Below, piece after piece: positions 31,959 to 46,900 of a DNA stretch of 64,000 bases (positions are counted from its first letter, which is position 1; every line of letters begins with the position of its first letter). The position numbers and the translations under genes were made by a program. The stretch is from NCBI GenBank assembly GCA_002633005.1, contig NMRA01000042.1:1123019-1187018 (forward strand), written 5' to 3'. This DNA comes from Phoronis australis. Taxonomy: Eukaryota; Phoronida; Phoronidae. Below the pieces are notes generated by a model, which ran no database searches, was not told the DNA's origin, and saw nothing but the letters and a program-made list of their open reading frames with translations.

Positions 31959-34900
31959 CTGCCTCGGGGAATAGAGAATGAGATCAATAACAAAGTATGC
32001 AGAATAACACTACCAGCAGCCTGCAGATGCATTTTGCAGATGCAAGAACGTAGTGAAAATGGAAGAAGTCTATGCAAGATATTGCCTTGCATTACAAGTG
32101 AAGAACTCGATCATATTAGCTTTTCTCGAGACTGTCTCAAGTCTGGGAAATGCAGCCCCAACCTTAGTTTAAAAAACACAGCACAAGAGCTTTTGGCTGA
32201 ACACTGACTGCTCCAACATATAGATTGCTATCTGTCAGTATCTTGCGTTTTGGACTAAGAACAATATGGCAATGTAAACACTTTTGCCTTGCGACTACTG
32301 TAGTAGGTATTCAGGTAAAGCCAAGGAAAGTAGCATATTGGTTATGACCTACATACGACTCATTTTGAAACCTGTGCCTCACAGTTTAAAGAAAAGAGTG
32401 CAAAACTTTTAGCAAAGTGTTTTTTAGAAAGGTAGTTTTTACAACATGCAGGGGCTTGAAAACTTAGAGACAATCACCTCTTTCCTGATCTTAACAGATT
32501 AAGGAAAATGATGAGGTTTTGAGTCGTAGTCATTTACACTTTTTTGACCCAGGCACCTTGCAAGTCCTAGAATACTGCAAGATGTTTTGTGCCTTGCAAG
32601 CTCTATGTCGATGACCTTCCTCTCCAAAGAGAAGGATAATGCGATTGGAAAAGCAGAGTGTTTGCACAAAGATTGTTAAGTGAGGATTTGCCACAGTTCA
32701 CCTTACCCATCTTTTTAAGCAGCATGTGACCCTTGTTGTCACCTCCAAGTCTCGTGTCCAATGAAGCCATTGACTGGAAGCCGCTGTATGGAATTAAAGC
32801 ACATTAGACAACTCAGAAACAGTGGGTAACATTTCCTTCTGACAATTAGTTTTGAGGTTGTTAGTTAATATAGAAACTAAAAGACAGACACGGAGGCTGC
32901 TTTTGCCTATTATGGTAGTTTTTAAAAATACAAGGGCCTAAACTGCAGGTTAGACGCTCAGTTTAAAGTCACATTTTTGGTAAAAATTCTACTTTGCAAG
33001 ATAGAACAGGGCTTGGAATGACCAATGACAAAAGAGCGGAAACTTTTACGGCCCAAATCATGCGCGCTACCCAGCCTTGAAATGGTCGATGTGAACCTTT
33101 CCCCGACAAACATCGGGAGGACTAAAAAAAAAAAAAACGTTACCACCATCAGTAGCATGCGTCTGAGTCCTTTTAGCTCGTCCTTATCGTCCTTCCACTT
33201 CCAATCCACACATTTTTGGCTGCAGAGCCGTAGTATTTGTCGCCGCGGTTTGCAGTAACACGAGACGCCATTGAAAATCCCACCACGCTTACCCAGATGC
33301 CCCGGCAATGTTGACAATTTACGTTCCTCCGAAACATAAAGAGCAACTTCGAGGTGAACGTCGTCTGCAACGCCGCGGTAAGAAAGGTATTTTCCACGGA
33401 AATTTTATATCAAATCCGATTTTTTTACGCGGAAATATTATAAAATGCGCGGAAAGAACATTTGAAAAAAGTGGAAATCCGAGTTTCCGCGGAAAATTCC
33501 AAGCCCTGATAGAATCAAACAAAAAAAAACATTCACTGAATGATCCAGAGACATCATTGACAATGTTCAATGAATCTTCGGTTAACGATGTCCTGTCCAT
33601 TACCTTTCAGATCTTTTGTCTGTAGTAGAAGGGCTTGATTTGACAACCTTGATAACTTGCGTTAATGTACCAGTTTGAATATCTAGACCCCTTTTTAATG
33701 AAAGCCTGCCAAGTGTAACCAATAACAGTTCAACTCACATGACATTAGGGGGAGTGGCACTTCTTGACCTTGACCTCTTTCTGGGAGGTGGCGACCTCGA
33801 CCTCGACCTCGACCTAGATCTAGATCTGGAGCTCTTCTGATAGGGCAGTGGTGACTTCGATTTCTTGCGCCTGGGAGGAGACCTAGAGGTAGACCGCCTC
33901 TGATAGGGTGGAGGGGAGGCTGATCGCGACGGCGACCTGTAGTAAGAAGACAATGTGGTGTACAAACCTCGTAAAGATCATACAGGACTTCTTGATATAT
34001 CGCCATGGGTTACAAGTGAAGCATGTGATCACACTAGCTTCTTTTCTATGATGCTCGTGTTTGTGGAACTCATTTATGACTGGACAGGGCTGCAGTGTCA
34101 GGGCGGTGCTATAACCAAGCAGGCGAAGGTTAAATGAACAGGGAAATAATGTGTTAATAATACAGCCTTCCTTATTTAACTCATCAGACTACATGAGTTG
34201 TCACCTTCCAGTCGGACTCAATGTCACGCCGGCAGTTATGTGTAAATCGCCATTCGGATAAGCCATCATTTTTACTACAGTCCCACAGGTGCCGAGTGTA
34301 ATGTGGGGTAAAACTTTATAATTAATCACGCCACATGACAGTAGTAGTCTCAAGGTTGAAAACAAATACAAAATGGATAAGCATCTGGATTCCCTGACTA
34401 TAGTATAACTGAATTGAATTGAAGTAATATCAAAAGTACAGGAATGTCTGTCCACTACAAGGCTCCCAGCATGAGTCATGATCCATTAACCATGCCTTCT
34501 CCTGTTTAAAGTAAGCCATACCAAGAAGGACAAAAAAACATGTTAAAAGAGATATTAATCCTGTTATGGTTACGTAGGATCCTAGAAAAAATACAACTCT
34601 GTCAAACTTCGGAAAACCATATTTCAGAAATGGCTGATCGTATTCCTATGAAGCTTTCAGAAATTACGCATTATGCACTATTCTCCAAACAAAAAGCACT
34701 CCTAGGAATTATTTTACAAATGTTCCACTCTTGCACGAGGGGCTATCAAAATAGGACTTATATGATTTTCATGAAAAAATACACAAAACAAAAACAATAT
34801 ACTTTAGAAAACTGTAACAGGATTTTTGAGATCTTATCTACAACAAAATTTGATCATGTTACTTATACCATTACAGTGATCATGTTACTGATACAATTAC

Positions 34901-37900
34901 AGTGATCATGTTACTAGCACCATTACAGTGATCATGTTACTGGTACCATTACAGTGATCATGTTAGTGGTACCATTACAGTGATCATGTTACTGGTACCA
35001 TTACAGTGATAATGTTACTGGTACCATTACAGTGATCATGTTACTGGTACCATTACAGTGATCATGTTACTGATACCATTAGTCGTTTTGCTATCAATGT
35101 ACCTTTATTTTTTGCTAAATTTTACAAAAAGACATGGTCACATGAAGCAATTAATGGTATTTTTTGGTAAAAAGTAAAAAATAAAATTCTGCAAGGATTT
35201 CTACTATGAGAAAACGTATGATATACTTTGACTGAGTTTTATTCTATAGTTTTGTAGACAGATGACTAAATGCACATACTTTTCAATAGTGTCCCACAAA
35301 ACCATCATGATATGCATAATAACAAATGTGATTTAATAACAATGACTTGTACTAATCACTGACAATACCATAAACTAAGACTCATGTTTGTGGCTACCTT
35401 GAATAACTCCTGCTCCTGCTTCTGGACTGTGACCTTGACCGTGACCTCTGATCCCTGCCCTTTGACCCCTCCTCCTCTTCTTTCATCTTCCTGGCCTTCA
35501 TCTTGGCCTTGAAAAACTCGAACAGACCTAGTTTCTCCCAGCCTTCACTGCAAGCACACCATGTTACAGGTTCAGTCATATTAACCATACGTCGTGCAAT
35601 AACTAAGCCTGGCCAATTGTGTAATTCGGAGCTAGGTCAAAGCATAGACCTAGAAAAATTTTAATAAATAACTTCTAACCAAAAAAGTCCAGTTTCACTG
35701 GCGATACAAAAATTCAGCTAAGGTGCAGAGAATTTTGACGAAAGTGCCTGTTCTGGCCGACAGGGTCAGAAAGTGGAAAGTGACCTCCCCAAGAATTAAA
35801 CAAATCATAAAAATTTTGTTAAAAGGAAAACTTTAAAAACAGCCGATCATAATCACCTTAAAGATGTATTTGCATGCTCTTAGGTATGCTAATGTATAGC
35901 AGGAACCAAACGACAATGCTCTTATAACATAATCCATACTAAACAAAGTGCAGTTATATTCACTGAAAATTTTGCAAATAGGTGACCTTTGCACTAACAA
36001 CGTACATCACAGGCTCACATAGCCCGTATCATGCAGTGTTATTCCCCAGCACCTCGTGCTGATACTTTCTACACACGGTTAGGTGATTTGGGACAGATCA
36101 TTTTCACCACAAAACTCGTTCTTAAAAAGATTTGCTAATTCTAAACCTACCTCATATTCACGTCGTCGCTATATGTTGTGTTTCTAACTAATTTGGCCAA
36201 GCAATCACAGAGATAAGAAATTAGCCAGCAAGTTCCACTTCAAGAGAAAAGGACAAAACCCCACAAAAGCACGGCAGCTATGGTACAAGTAACAGAATGC
36301 CATAACACGCTCTCTGCAACATCACGTATTTTCTATTAACCATGCCACCATTCATTTTCTCCTCCTGAATACTCACGCGTCCCTGGGATGTTCATGTGAG
36401 GGGGGACTGTAGAAAGCTTCAACAGCTGCCAGGAGACGCTCACTTGGGGGACACGGTGGGGGCAGGCGCATGTCCCGAGGATCAAGTGGTCGATACTCAC
36501 TGTCTTCAAGCTATGAAGACAAAAATGCGGTAAAACATGGAGAAATTAATACTTTGTAAAGTTAAAGAAAGATTTTAATTTATCCTGAAATACACTTTGC
36601 AGTTGGCTGCAAATATTACAGTAATTACCCTATCAATCAAGGAGTAAAACATTTTAAACTGCACATTTTGTACCAGTGTGTTGACAGGCAAAGTATTGCT
36701 ATGCTGAGAATTCAATTGGCGCAGCAACCTACACATAATTAAGATTCGATTCACATTTCTTCACTAACTCTATTTCCATGCCAACAGTACAATCATCAAG
36801 ATGTATGTGGTATAAAAACACTTTCCAATAAGTACAGCAAAATTTAAGAAATGTAAATTATTCGATTGCATAACTCAATACAAGAATTACCATAAGCACA
36901 AAGTCAAGTCAAAGTACAAATGATTCATCATTCAATGGATGACTCACCATAACTAGTGGCGCCATCAGCCCTGCTGGCAGGTCAAAATATGGTACAGAGG
37001 GCATCAGGTCGGCGTCGTTCATCATAGGCGGGAACCGCGGTGGTGGACGACTGAAGTCAGGTAGGTGACCGGGGGGGCCACGCGGATGGGGAGGACCTGG
37101 GGGCAGAAGTGACAGTGAGGAACACAAATGGTGGACTATATCAACTCTTCATGCATGTACAACAACGTAGTTGTGTATGTACTACTATTAACGTAAATCA
37201 ACGATAACGACAACATGGCTCACATTACAATCAAAGCATACCCATTTACTTTGTAACCCAACACCAGCATCTGTTAACTTGCGTATAAAAAATTCCCTTC
37301 CCTTCTTTAACCCGCTAGAGCACGCAGACCGTGTTTGATTTTGTGAGCCCAGCGTGAGCATTAACATAGTGACTATTGGCATTTGCTAGAACAAGCTATC
37401 ATTGACATAACATGTGTTGTACCAGACGTGCGCAGGCCACGCATGTGGGCCCATTGCACTGATCACCTGGAAAATTTTTGTGCTTTATTAATATATAGTT
37501 AAAACCGAGCTAAAGAGCTGGAAACCTGACTCAAGGGTCTAGCAGTGGGGCAAAGTAGAACTCGAACCCATGACCTCAAAGGACAGACTTTTACTGTTCA
37601 GTAACAAAGTGAGTTTTTCTGACAAATTACAAACTACTTCTTCACAGCACTCTGATCAATAACATTCAATACTATGAATTTCTATGTTTGAAATCGAGTC
37701 TAAGCAAACACCAAAACTGCATGAAAGTAAACACCTTAATATAATTATCTCAGAGATCTAAAAGCACATATTTTGACCCACAGGATACCCAGCAACTCTA
37801 ATGAACTCAAGCTCTTGCATAACGTTAAGTCCAACTCACGTGCGTAGTCAAAGGGAGGACCCCCTGGCGGCCCGCGTGGACCAAATGGTGGTGGCTGGTT

Positions 37901-40900
37901 GGGGTTAAAGTTCGGCGGTGGTTTCGTCGGGTCAAAGCTTAGCAGAGGCGGTGGTTGCGACGTTGGCTAGAACAAAAAATGTTGTAAAGTTTGCAGGACA
38001 ACCATAACAGAACTTATTCCAATTGCAATTTGTAACATCCCGCTGCTATAGAAAACTTGCATTTTCTGCAGTACCCGATCTAGAAGTTCATTACGCTTAT
38101 ACAGCACATCATTATTTTAAAGATTAAGACAGCACTGCTGACTCGAGTTAACACACAAAATGTTTATGGTGTATTAGGAGCACATGCATGATGTTTCACT
38201 AAACAGGGAATTTACCAGCTATTCCTCTTTTATGTGTTTAGGAGAATTAATCTTCAACGGTTATTTTACACTTCATCATTATCAGAGTGTTTTAGTTTGT
38301 CTTAAAGTCACAGAGATAGTGCCAAATTATTTGTATAATAATCTCCTTTTTCAATTTCCATACTAAAGGATTTTTTTCTATGACTACAACAAAAATTATT
38401 CAATAGTCACTTCAAAAATGATTACTGTAAAATCTTACTGATTTCAGACAAAAATAATTGCCAAAATTTTACAACTTCAAATTTTCAAAACCTGTAGCAA
38501 AATCGCGTAACATTTCAAAATATTTCGTGGTGGTAGCTCCAGTAAAGAACAGGAACATAGAAAAGCAATTTAATTTACTGCTTCGTATCTTCCCAGGAAA
38601 AAGGAGCAAATGAAATTTCCATTGCCCGCCATTTTGCGTCCTAAATTGGTGACATTTTACAGTACAAAGTATTGACAACTGTGAACTTAATACTCACCCC
38701 AGGGGGCACTGCGGAAGGAGGTGGCACAGTTACAGCTGAAAATAGGTCACAAAACAAGTTTAACGACACAGAGTAACAGTACACGGAACAACAGTACACA
38801 AAACACAAGCTCACTTCAAACTGAAACCAAAACAGCACAGATCCAAATGTGACCACAAGCCTTGTGTGTCGTGTCTGTTAACACATGATAAACAACAAAA
38901 AATCTTGAGACACAAAATTTCTGATGTCAGAATATTTCCCAATTGTTGTTTTATTTTTTTCTGCCCAAGTCTAAAGTGACCATCTGCCTCTGATAACTTC
39001 ATCAACTTTCTGCAGAACATTAGATTTTGATAAACTTTTCGACAAATTTTCAACAACTATAAGAGACACGTTCACAACCTTCAAGTACTTTGACATGCTA
39101 TCCATTTTTAACAACTAGAAATGTCTACAACAGCTGCACCCATTGTACGCTCCCGAGGAGTTTAAAAAAAATTTAAGATTGACCGGGTCTATATCCAGGT
39201 AGCAATTTTTAAATTGCTTGATAATTTACAGCGCTTTGTAAACCTGGTCTAATTTGTAATTTTAATTCTATTTGACAAAGTCTCAAAAGTTCAAAATGAA
39301 GTAACACTAAACAATCGAATACACTGTACATTGTACCACAGCCGCACCTGGTGGAGGTGCCAGTAACTGCTGCTTCTGTTGCTGTATCGTCTGCTGGTAC
39401 TGCTGCAGCTGACTCTGCACATGACTCACAAACTCCTTGTGCTGGTTCTGCAGCGTTGTGTAACGCTCGTTGATGCTCGTCGTTACCTGGGTGACGAGTG
39501 CGGCATGTTGGGTAATCAGGTTAGCCTGTAATAATTGAAGAAACCGAGTCAATACTGCATCCACCTCTAGCTGAATACTTGACTGACGGAAATATCTGAA
39601 CATTTTAGCAAAAACTTTGAATGAACATCTTATAAAGACACAAATGAAGTTTCAATAAAAAACAAATAAACAGTCCACTATTAAACAAATTAAACGATAG
39701 GACAAGAACGATTGACATCTATAAAAACTTGAATGAAGTCAGATTCAATGGCTCTCTAACAGATTCTGTACCAGGAAGATAAAATATTACTTGTCTGACG
39801 GGACAAGTACGTGAATTAGAACAACCATGCAGTGGAACTTTGTTCGAGTTTAGCAGATGTGACGCAGAAGATCCCACTTAAGCAAGTTTTTATTGCCAGT
39901 GCTACATCATGTTTGAAAAGGTGTACAATGTTTAGAAAACTTGAGTCATGCTTGAAAAGCTCCTAACCATGTTTAACTTATTCAGGTGTGTTTGAAATGG
40001 CTGAATTTTGCCAGTTTTACAAGACAAGTGATTGCAATAGAGTTGCATAGCCGTTCTTATATTTTATTCTTTTGCAACAGAAATAAAATCAACAAGCTCA
40101 GCAAGTGAAAAATGTTGTCTAACAATATAATTGTTTTAGTGATTATTAGAAAGGTAGATTCAGACAGGAAAACTTGACGAAAAAATCCGCACCATTTTAG
40201 GATTTTTGCAAAGGGAGACTCCCATGCGGAGTTGCACAACCCACCTGATATGAAGACCAAGCCGTGGGCGGGTCTTTCAGTTGCTGTAACAAACAAGGCA
40301 GCAACATTTAACTATAAATAAACCCAACTGCACCACAATTTGTACACAAAAAATGAATCCAATCAAATTCACCCTGGGCATAACTTTTCTATCAAAAACA
40401 ACTCGTGTGTATCATCAATAACTCAACTATGATCCGTAATCACTGCCTAATGATATGCTTACATCCCAACCAAAGTTTGAGGATTTACTGTTACTTTCTG
40501 AACCACAAAGGAGAGCAGCCAATCACAACCCTGCTATCAGTCGTCTAAACACTCAAATCCATGGCACCGATACACTTAAGATGAATGTCGACTACCTGCT
40601 GGTTTCTCGAAGATTGAATTCAGTTATAATATGCAGAGCTATTGAAGATTTAAGGATATTGTCAAACATGGCAAACACAAATCATAGGCAGCAATAAACT
40701 CACATTCCGTTGAAGAAACAAACTTTTGACTCAGACCGTATGTACTGCCATATAATTCATCTCAACTTGTTCTTTACTCAGATGAGAAGCAATTTCTGGT
40801 CTTGACAAGAACTGACATTTTGTTATTGCTCAAGACTATGTTCCTCCAATCAAACAACACACCGTGGCACGGAAACTTGCAATGTCTGGTCTCAAGTAAT

Positions 40901-43900
40901 AACAAAATGTCAATTCTTTCCAAGCGCAGAAACTATATCTATTTTAAGGAACAATTCCAGACAAATTTAATAACCGTAAGTGGTCTGACTAAAAAGTTGA
41001 TTTTTGTGACGGAAGGTGTCTTTACAGCGACTTTAAAATGCTTACAAATTAAACAAGAGCAACGCGGAGCGTTGAAATGCGCCCACAATTGCACCGCATA
41101 CGGTATCCTTCTAGGGTTGTTTATTGGTACCATAAAGTGGCCAGTAGAGGGCATACTTTGCAAAATGGAAAGGCATGGTCATTGTCTCCTCAATAGGCTA
41201 GGGGCAAAATGTGAGTAATCTTCATAATACAAGCACATCCTATACACCAGTTGCTTAAAGCACCACAGAAACATAGAATTAAAAACAAATTTACCAACAT
41301 ACGAGATTAGCACAGCATTAGAATGCCAGAAACAAATTTCTACTTGGAACTTTTCCTTCACAGTCACGAAGTAACACAAAGTATACACCTGAAGACCTAT
41401 GAAAATACAGAGGTCAATGTAAAATACTAAAATTGCCACTAGAGGCAAATACTAAAATTGCCACTAGAGGCATACCGGTAATCAGAATCATCCTAAAGTC
41501 GTCATCGTCCGTTGTCAACATCACATAAATACACTTGCTAAATTTAGTAAAGATCCTGCAAACGGTTTGGGAGATACAGCCATGGGCGCAAAAAAACAAA
41601 ACTGCCACTAGGAGGCGCCACAGTAGTCCAAATCGTCTGAAAATCATTGTCAGCTGTCTTCCTTATAGTAAGCACATACACGCCAATTTTCACAATCATC
41701 CTTTGAGCGGTTTGGTTGATAGAGGGGTGGACGCAAAAATACAGACTCGAAAACAGTAAAAATGGCCACTAGGTGGCGCAAACTACGTCGAATCCATCTG
41801 AAAACAGTAGGATAGCGTCATCTCACTAATAGGTGCCTACATACCAAATTTCATGAAAATCCGTTCAATACTTTTGAAGATACAAAGGTAAGCGTAAAAA
41901 ACTAAAATTGCCACTAGGGGGCACACCGGTAGTCGGATCCGACCAAAAGTCGTCATCTTCCGTTGTTAACATCATATAAATATACTTACACAATTTGTAA
42001 AGATCCTGCGAACGGTTTAGGAGATACAGCCATAGGCGCAAAAAAACAAAACTGCCACTAGGAGGCGCCACAGTAGTCGAAATCGTCGGAAAATCATCGT
42101 CAACCATCCTCTACATAGTAAGCATATACATGCCAATTTTCACAATCATCCTTTGAGCGGTTTGGTTGATAGAGGGGTGGACGCACAAAAACAGACTCGA
42201 AAACACTAAAAATGGCCACTAGGTGGCGCAAACTATGTCGAATCCATCTGAAAACGGGAGGATAGCGTCATCTCACTAATAGGTGCCTACATACCAAATT
42301 TCATGAAAATCCAATAAGGACTTGTGAAGATACAAAGGTAAGCGTAAAAAAATTAAAATTGCCACTAGGGGGCACACCGGTAGTCGGATCCGTCCAAAAG
42401 TCGTCATCTTCCGTTGTTAACATCATATAAATATACTTACACAATTTCGTAAAGATCCTGCAAACGGTTTAGGAGATACAGCCATAGGCGCAAAAAAAAC
42501 AAAACTGCCACTAGGAGGCGCCACAGTAGTCGAAATCGTCGGAAAATCATCGTCAACCGTCCTCTACATAGTAAGCACATACATGCCAATTTTCACAATC
42601 ATCCTTTGAGCGGTTTGGTTGATAGAGGGGTGGAAGCACAAAAACAGACTCGAAAACAGTAAAAATGGCCACTAGGTGGCGCAAACTATGTCGAATCCAT
42701 CCGAAAACGGCAGGATAGCGTCATCTCACTACTAGGTGCCTACATACCAAATTTCATGAAAATCCGTTCAGGACTTTTGAAGATACAAAGGTAAGCGTAA
42801 AAAACTAAAATTGCCACTAGGGGGCACACCGGTAGTCGGATCCGTCCGAAAGTTCGCACATGCCGTCCCATTCATGAATGGAACATATGTGCCAAATTTC
42901 ATGAACGTATGTCAAAGGGTTTTGGAGATAGAGCAGCGGACGCCGGACGCCGGACGGACGCCGCCCGGACGGACGGACGGACGGACGGACGGACGGACGG
43001 ACAGAGATGACGGCATAATGCGTCCACATATAAATATGTGGGCGCATAAAAATAACAGCATTTACTAAGAAATTAATTGTAAAGCAGGACGTTTTGCTTC
43101 AATGGCAACAAAACACCAGTACAGGTGAGTCATGTTTTACAATGCATTGCTTGGATGTTGTTTTACAATGCATCGCTTGGATATTGCAGTTATTTTTAAA
43201 TTTTCAACACTACCACAATTAAAGATCAGGTATGTAAACACAACACAACTCCAGAAAAAACAGAGAAAATGACGAGACAGAAATTGGTGAATGTGAAAGA
43301 AAAGAGAAATGCATTTAGTGAACAACACAGAATCAGAAAACAATCAGACAACAAAGTGAAGAAACAATAATTACACTCTTCATTTTCTGAAACAATAAAA
43401 AGGTGTTTCCTTTGTCATTTGAAAAAGTTATTGACAAATTCATCACTTAATTTCCCTGAGCATAATTTTTTAGTACATAATGAGTTTGAGAATTTTAACA
43501 GTCAAATAATCTTGAGAAGTTTCGGCAAATGATGTCTGTACTTAATAATTCTCCAGTTGACAAAATACAAAATGAAACAGAATTTGTCGGAGTATATATA
43601 TATTTGCAACGTGTCTATAACTGAAATGCAAGACAGCACAAAGCAAATGAGCCACTCATGTACCACACCACAAAAGGATACACATTACAATAGGATGAAC
43701 ATTGCTTCCAGCCCAAACTCAACTTGATTTAGCTGAAATTGAGTGCAAGACAACGACAGCGAATGCCCCAAAACCTACATGCATTGGCGACACAAGCACA
43801 CACACGCAGCTTTTGACCTTTTAACAGATAGCAAAAACAGATGCGTGCGCATTCCAAACTATAGATAGGCAATCGTTTGCTCTGAAAGCTAGCAATTGAT

Positions 43901-46900
43901 ACTGGATAAAAGTTACTATTTACCAGCACCTGCAATAAATTGATTTCCTGGCCGCTTGAAATTAAGTTTTAGGAATGAAGAATGAAACCAGACCACACAC
44001 GAAGTTTACACCTTCAACTTACTTCAGTTGTCTCCTTGGAGAAGTAGTTGTTATTCTCCCAGAGGGTGAGCAGTTTCGTCAACTTTTGCTGTCGCTCACC
44101 ATCGGCAATGACGTGCGTACTCGCAAAAATTGGCACAACTATCGCCTCTATAGCTTCCTTGAGTGTGCTCACGTTCTTGCGAACACTAGAAAACCACAGA
44201 CATTAATAATTAGTTCATTGTAGGTATTTGTAGGTATTTTAATCCAACCACAGGTCAGTGCTTAACAGGGATCTTAGTGGCAATTAAGAGTGAATGATAA
44301 ATAAGGCCATGTAAAAATAAGCAAGCCATAAAACATTAAGAATCAAGCGGTTATGAGCAAGTCAAAATACATACATACAACATCTGAGCAATGCATTTAA
44401 CTGTTGCTGAGTAAAATCACAATTCCTGTAAAACATTAATCCTTCACAAGTCGTAGAAATTTTTGCAATGTTGTAGTTTGAGATTTTTTAATTGCCAAGA
44501 TGCAAAAGATGGAAACGGTAGATTTCGGATTAAGAAAGCCATTTTTTGTTGAAAAGTGCTTCTAATATTGCAAACAGATTAACTATGGGGTGCAGCAGGA
44601 GAAATTGTCAGTTTTTGATCGATGAGTGGTGTGTGTGGAGAACGAAACTGTTGGTTCATACCAGTGATGAAGGATATCATTGATCAAGTAGATCAGATGT
44701 AGCCTCAGTTCAAATGGAGATGACTTGTCTGTGATCCTGCAACACACAAATAACATTTTGTACTGTGAAGGGCTGTTCCAGCAAAATCTGTATGGGAGGG
44801 GGGGAAGGCACTTTTATTTCATACCCACCGCCCGTATTTTTCATTTATTTCTCCAACCCATGACCCATAATTTTTTAATTATTTTTAATAGGTTAAAATA
44901 TAAAATCCAACACTTGCAAACAAATTGCCTCCAGGAGGACCTGTTAAGAACTTAGATGACTGACAGACAAGAACTAGTTGTCTTGTCCAATATTGTCAAA
45001 AACTAAAGTAGCCTGTGAGCAATACTTTTGGCAGCCACCAGGTGTCTCTGTTCACCATGTGTCTATAATTTCAATGAACATTTTTTCATTTATAAGGATC
45101 TATGAATCTCAAACTGTCTCCACGAACTCTTCTATACTTCTATGTCAAGTGAATATTGGAACTTGTTTATCTTACTCCTCATACTTTTTATTTAAAAATC
45201 ATCAATTTTCTTATATGTGTTAACACCAGTTCAGTGTTGCATAACTTTTCAATTCAATAGGACTGCAGACAAACAGTTGGCTCAAATCAAGTTGCCCATG
45301 ACTTGATTAATGGCTTAGTGAACATATTGCACTCTGTTCACTGGCAATATGGGCTTTTTTGTATTTGGATAAGTTAGGACAATTGCATTTCTTTTTGAGT
45401 TTTTAGGGCTGAAGTAACCAACCTATCGACATTAACAGGTCAAAAAATACCACCCATTTTTAATGCATCACTTCTTACAGGAACGACCACCCATAATTTG
45501 AGTTTTTTTCTGAAGACCACCACCCATGAATTTTTATTTCTACTGCCGTCTCCCCCCTCCCACACGGATTTTACTGGAACAGCCCGAACCATAATTCAGT
45601 GAGTCACACATTTAAAGTGAACTAGATTGCTGATTGTCACTTCTGCATACGTTTGCTAATTAATATTTTTGTCTTCATCAAGGAGGTTCGTTTGCCTTCA
45701 TCCAGGAGGTTCATTTGCCTTCGATTCAAAAGTTACCGTATTTGGATTTTGATATTTGCAGGAGTGTTTGGAAGTTGACCAAGGACTCATCAACAAACGA
45801 TTTTTTCATGACAAATCCAATCCGGACTTCTAGCCAAGTCGAAAACTCAGAAAATGCTAAATGAGTTCTTACTCATACTTAAAAGAAAATACTTGATCCA
45901 CTGCATAACAACTGATTTGAAATCATTTACAAAATATGAGAAAAGACAAATTTATAAACAATCAACCACAAAATTTCGATTTAAGAACTAGTTAATTGCT
46001 TAAACTTTTACCGCAAATTTCCCACAGCTCCCAAATTGCAACATTTAGTAAGAATCAAATGCTGTAAAGAACTGACTGCAATTCAACCACAAAAAGGTAA
46101 AATGTCCAATTTGTGAGGATTTGTAGCCCTTGTGGAAAGGGTATAACCAAAATTCTTCCTCAATTTTTGAGAAAACACTTGAAATCGTTGAACTGTAGGT
46201 AAAATCCACGGCCAATTCCAAATTAAATTCACAACTGTATCGGTAATAAGTGCCGTTAGCATCAAATAGCTTGAAATCCACAACCAAACGAGACTGCATT
46301 ATAAACAAAAAAGCAGAATTTGATCAGCAAATGAAAAGATTGTCTTACGCATGGGAACATATCGAAGAAAGACATCAACTCACCTCACTTTCAAATAGGT
46401 TGCAAACAACTTGCTGTGGTCGTCTGTGACATTGTGTGTGAATATCCAGTTCTTTCCAGCCTGTCAAAGTTCAACATTGTCCATTTACACACAGTGCAAC
46501 AGACTTGCATTGTGTTGTGAAATTTTACATCACGTGACAAGATTGGAAGTCGAGCATGAAACTTTGCCCTCGTTGTTTCCATTTATTTAACATCTATCTA
46601 CGGCGCGAAACAAAGCTAATGATTAAATTCTATTTGCGATTAGAAAAGACCAAGTGACAAGGCACTGTAGTCAAGCGGTACAACAATCACCTGCAGATCT
46701 ATGAGAACATGCTGCTGAATACCTGTGTAAGATATCTTTACCAACAACACATACAAGCACTATCGGAACAACAAGGTCATGACCAGTGATTCCATATTCA
46801 AATCCTATCTACATTGTCACCAACAAAGAACTGTAAAGGAGCCTTCAGCAGTTTTTTAGCCGATCTTGAATTGTTGCCACACGAGATCGCAGCTCACGTC

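Larger units (their letters stand above)
40284..44022. other. CHERP: CHERP intron 7
   Basis: Holds the 41.43-43.05 kb CCACTAGG tandem array. A plus-strand ORF of 138 codons at 40802-41218 has no recognisable domain and is probably chance. Confidence 0.5.

Noticed and set aside
33695-34006. 103-codon minus ORF overlapping CHERP exon 15
   Set aside because: Alternative frame of the RS exon; the frame with Ser-Arg repeats joins both neighbours in phase.
40802-41218. 138-codon plus-strand ORF in CHERP intron 7
   Set aside because: No domain, no splice context, antisense within an intron; probably chance.
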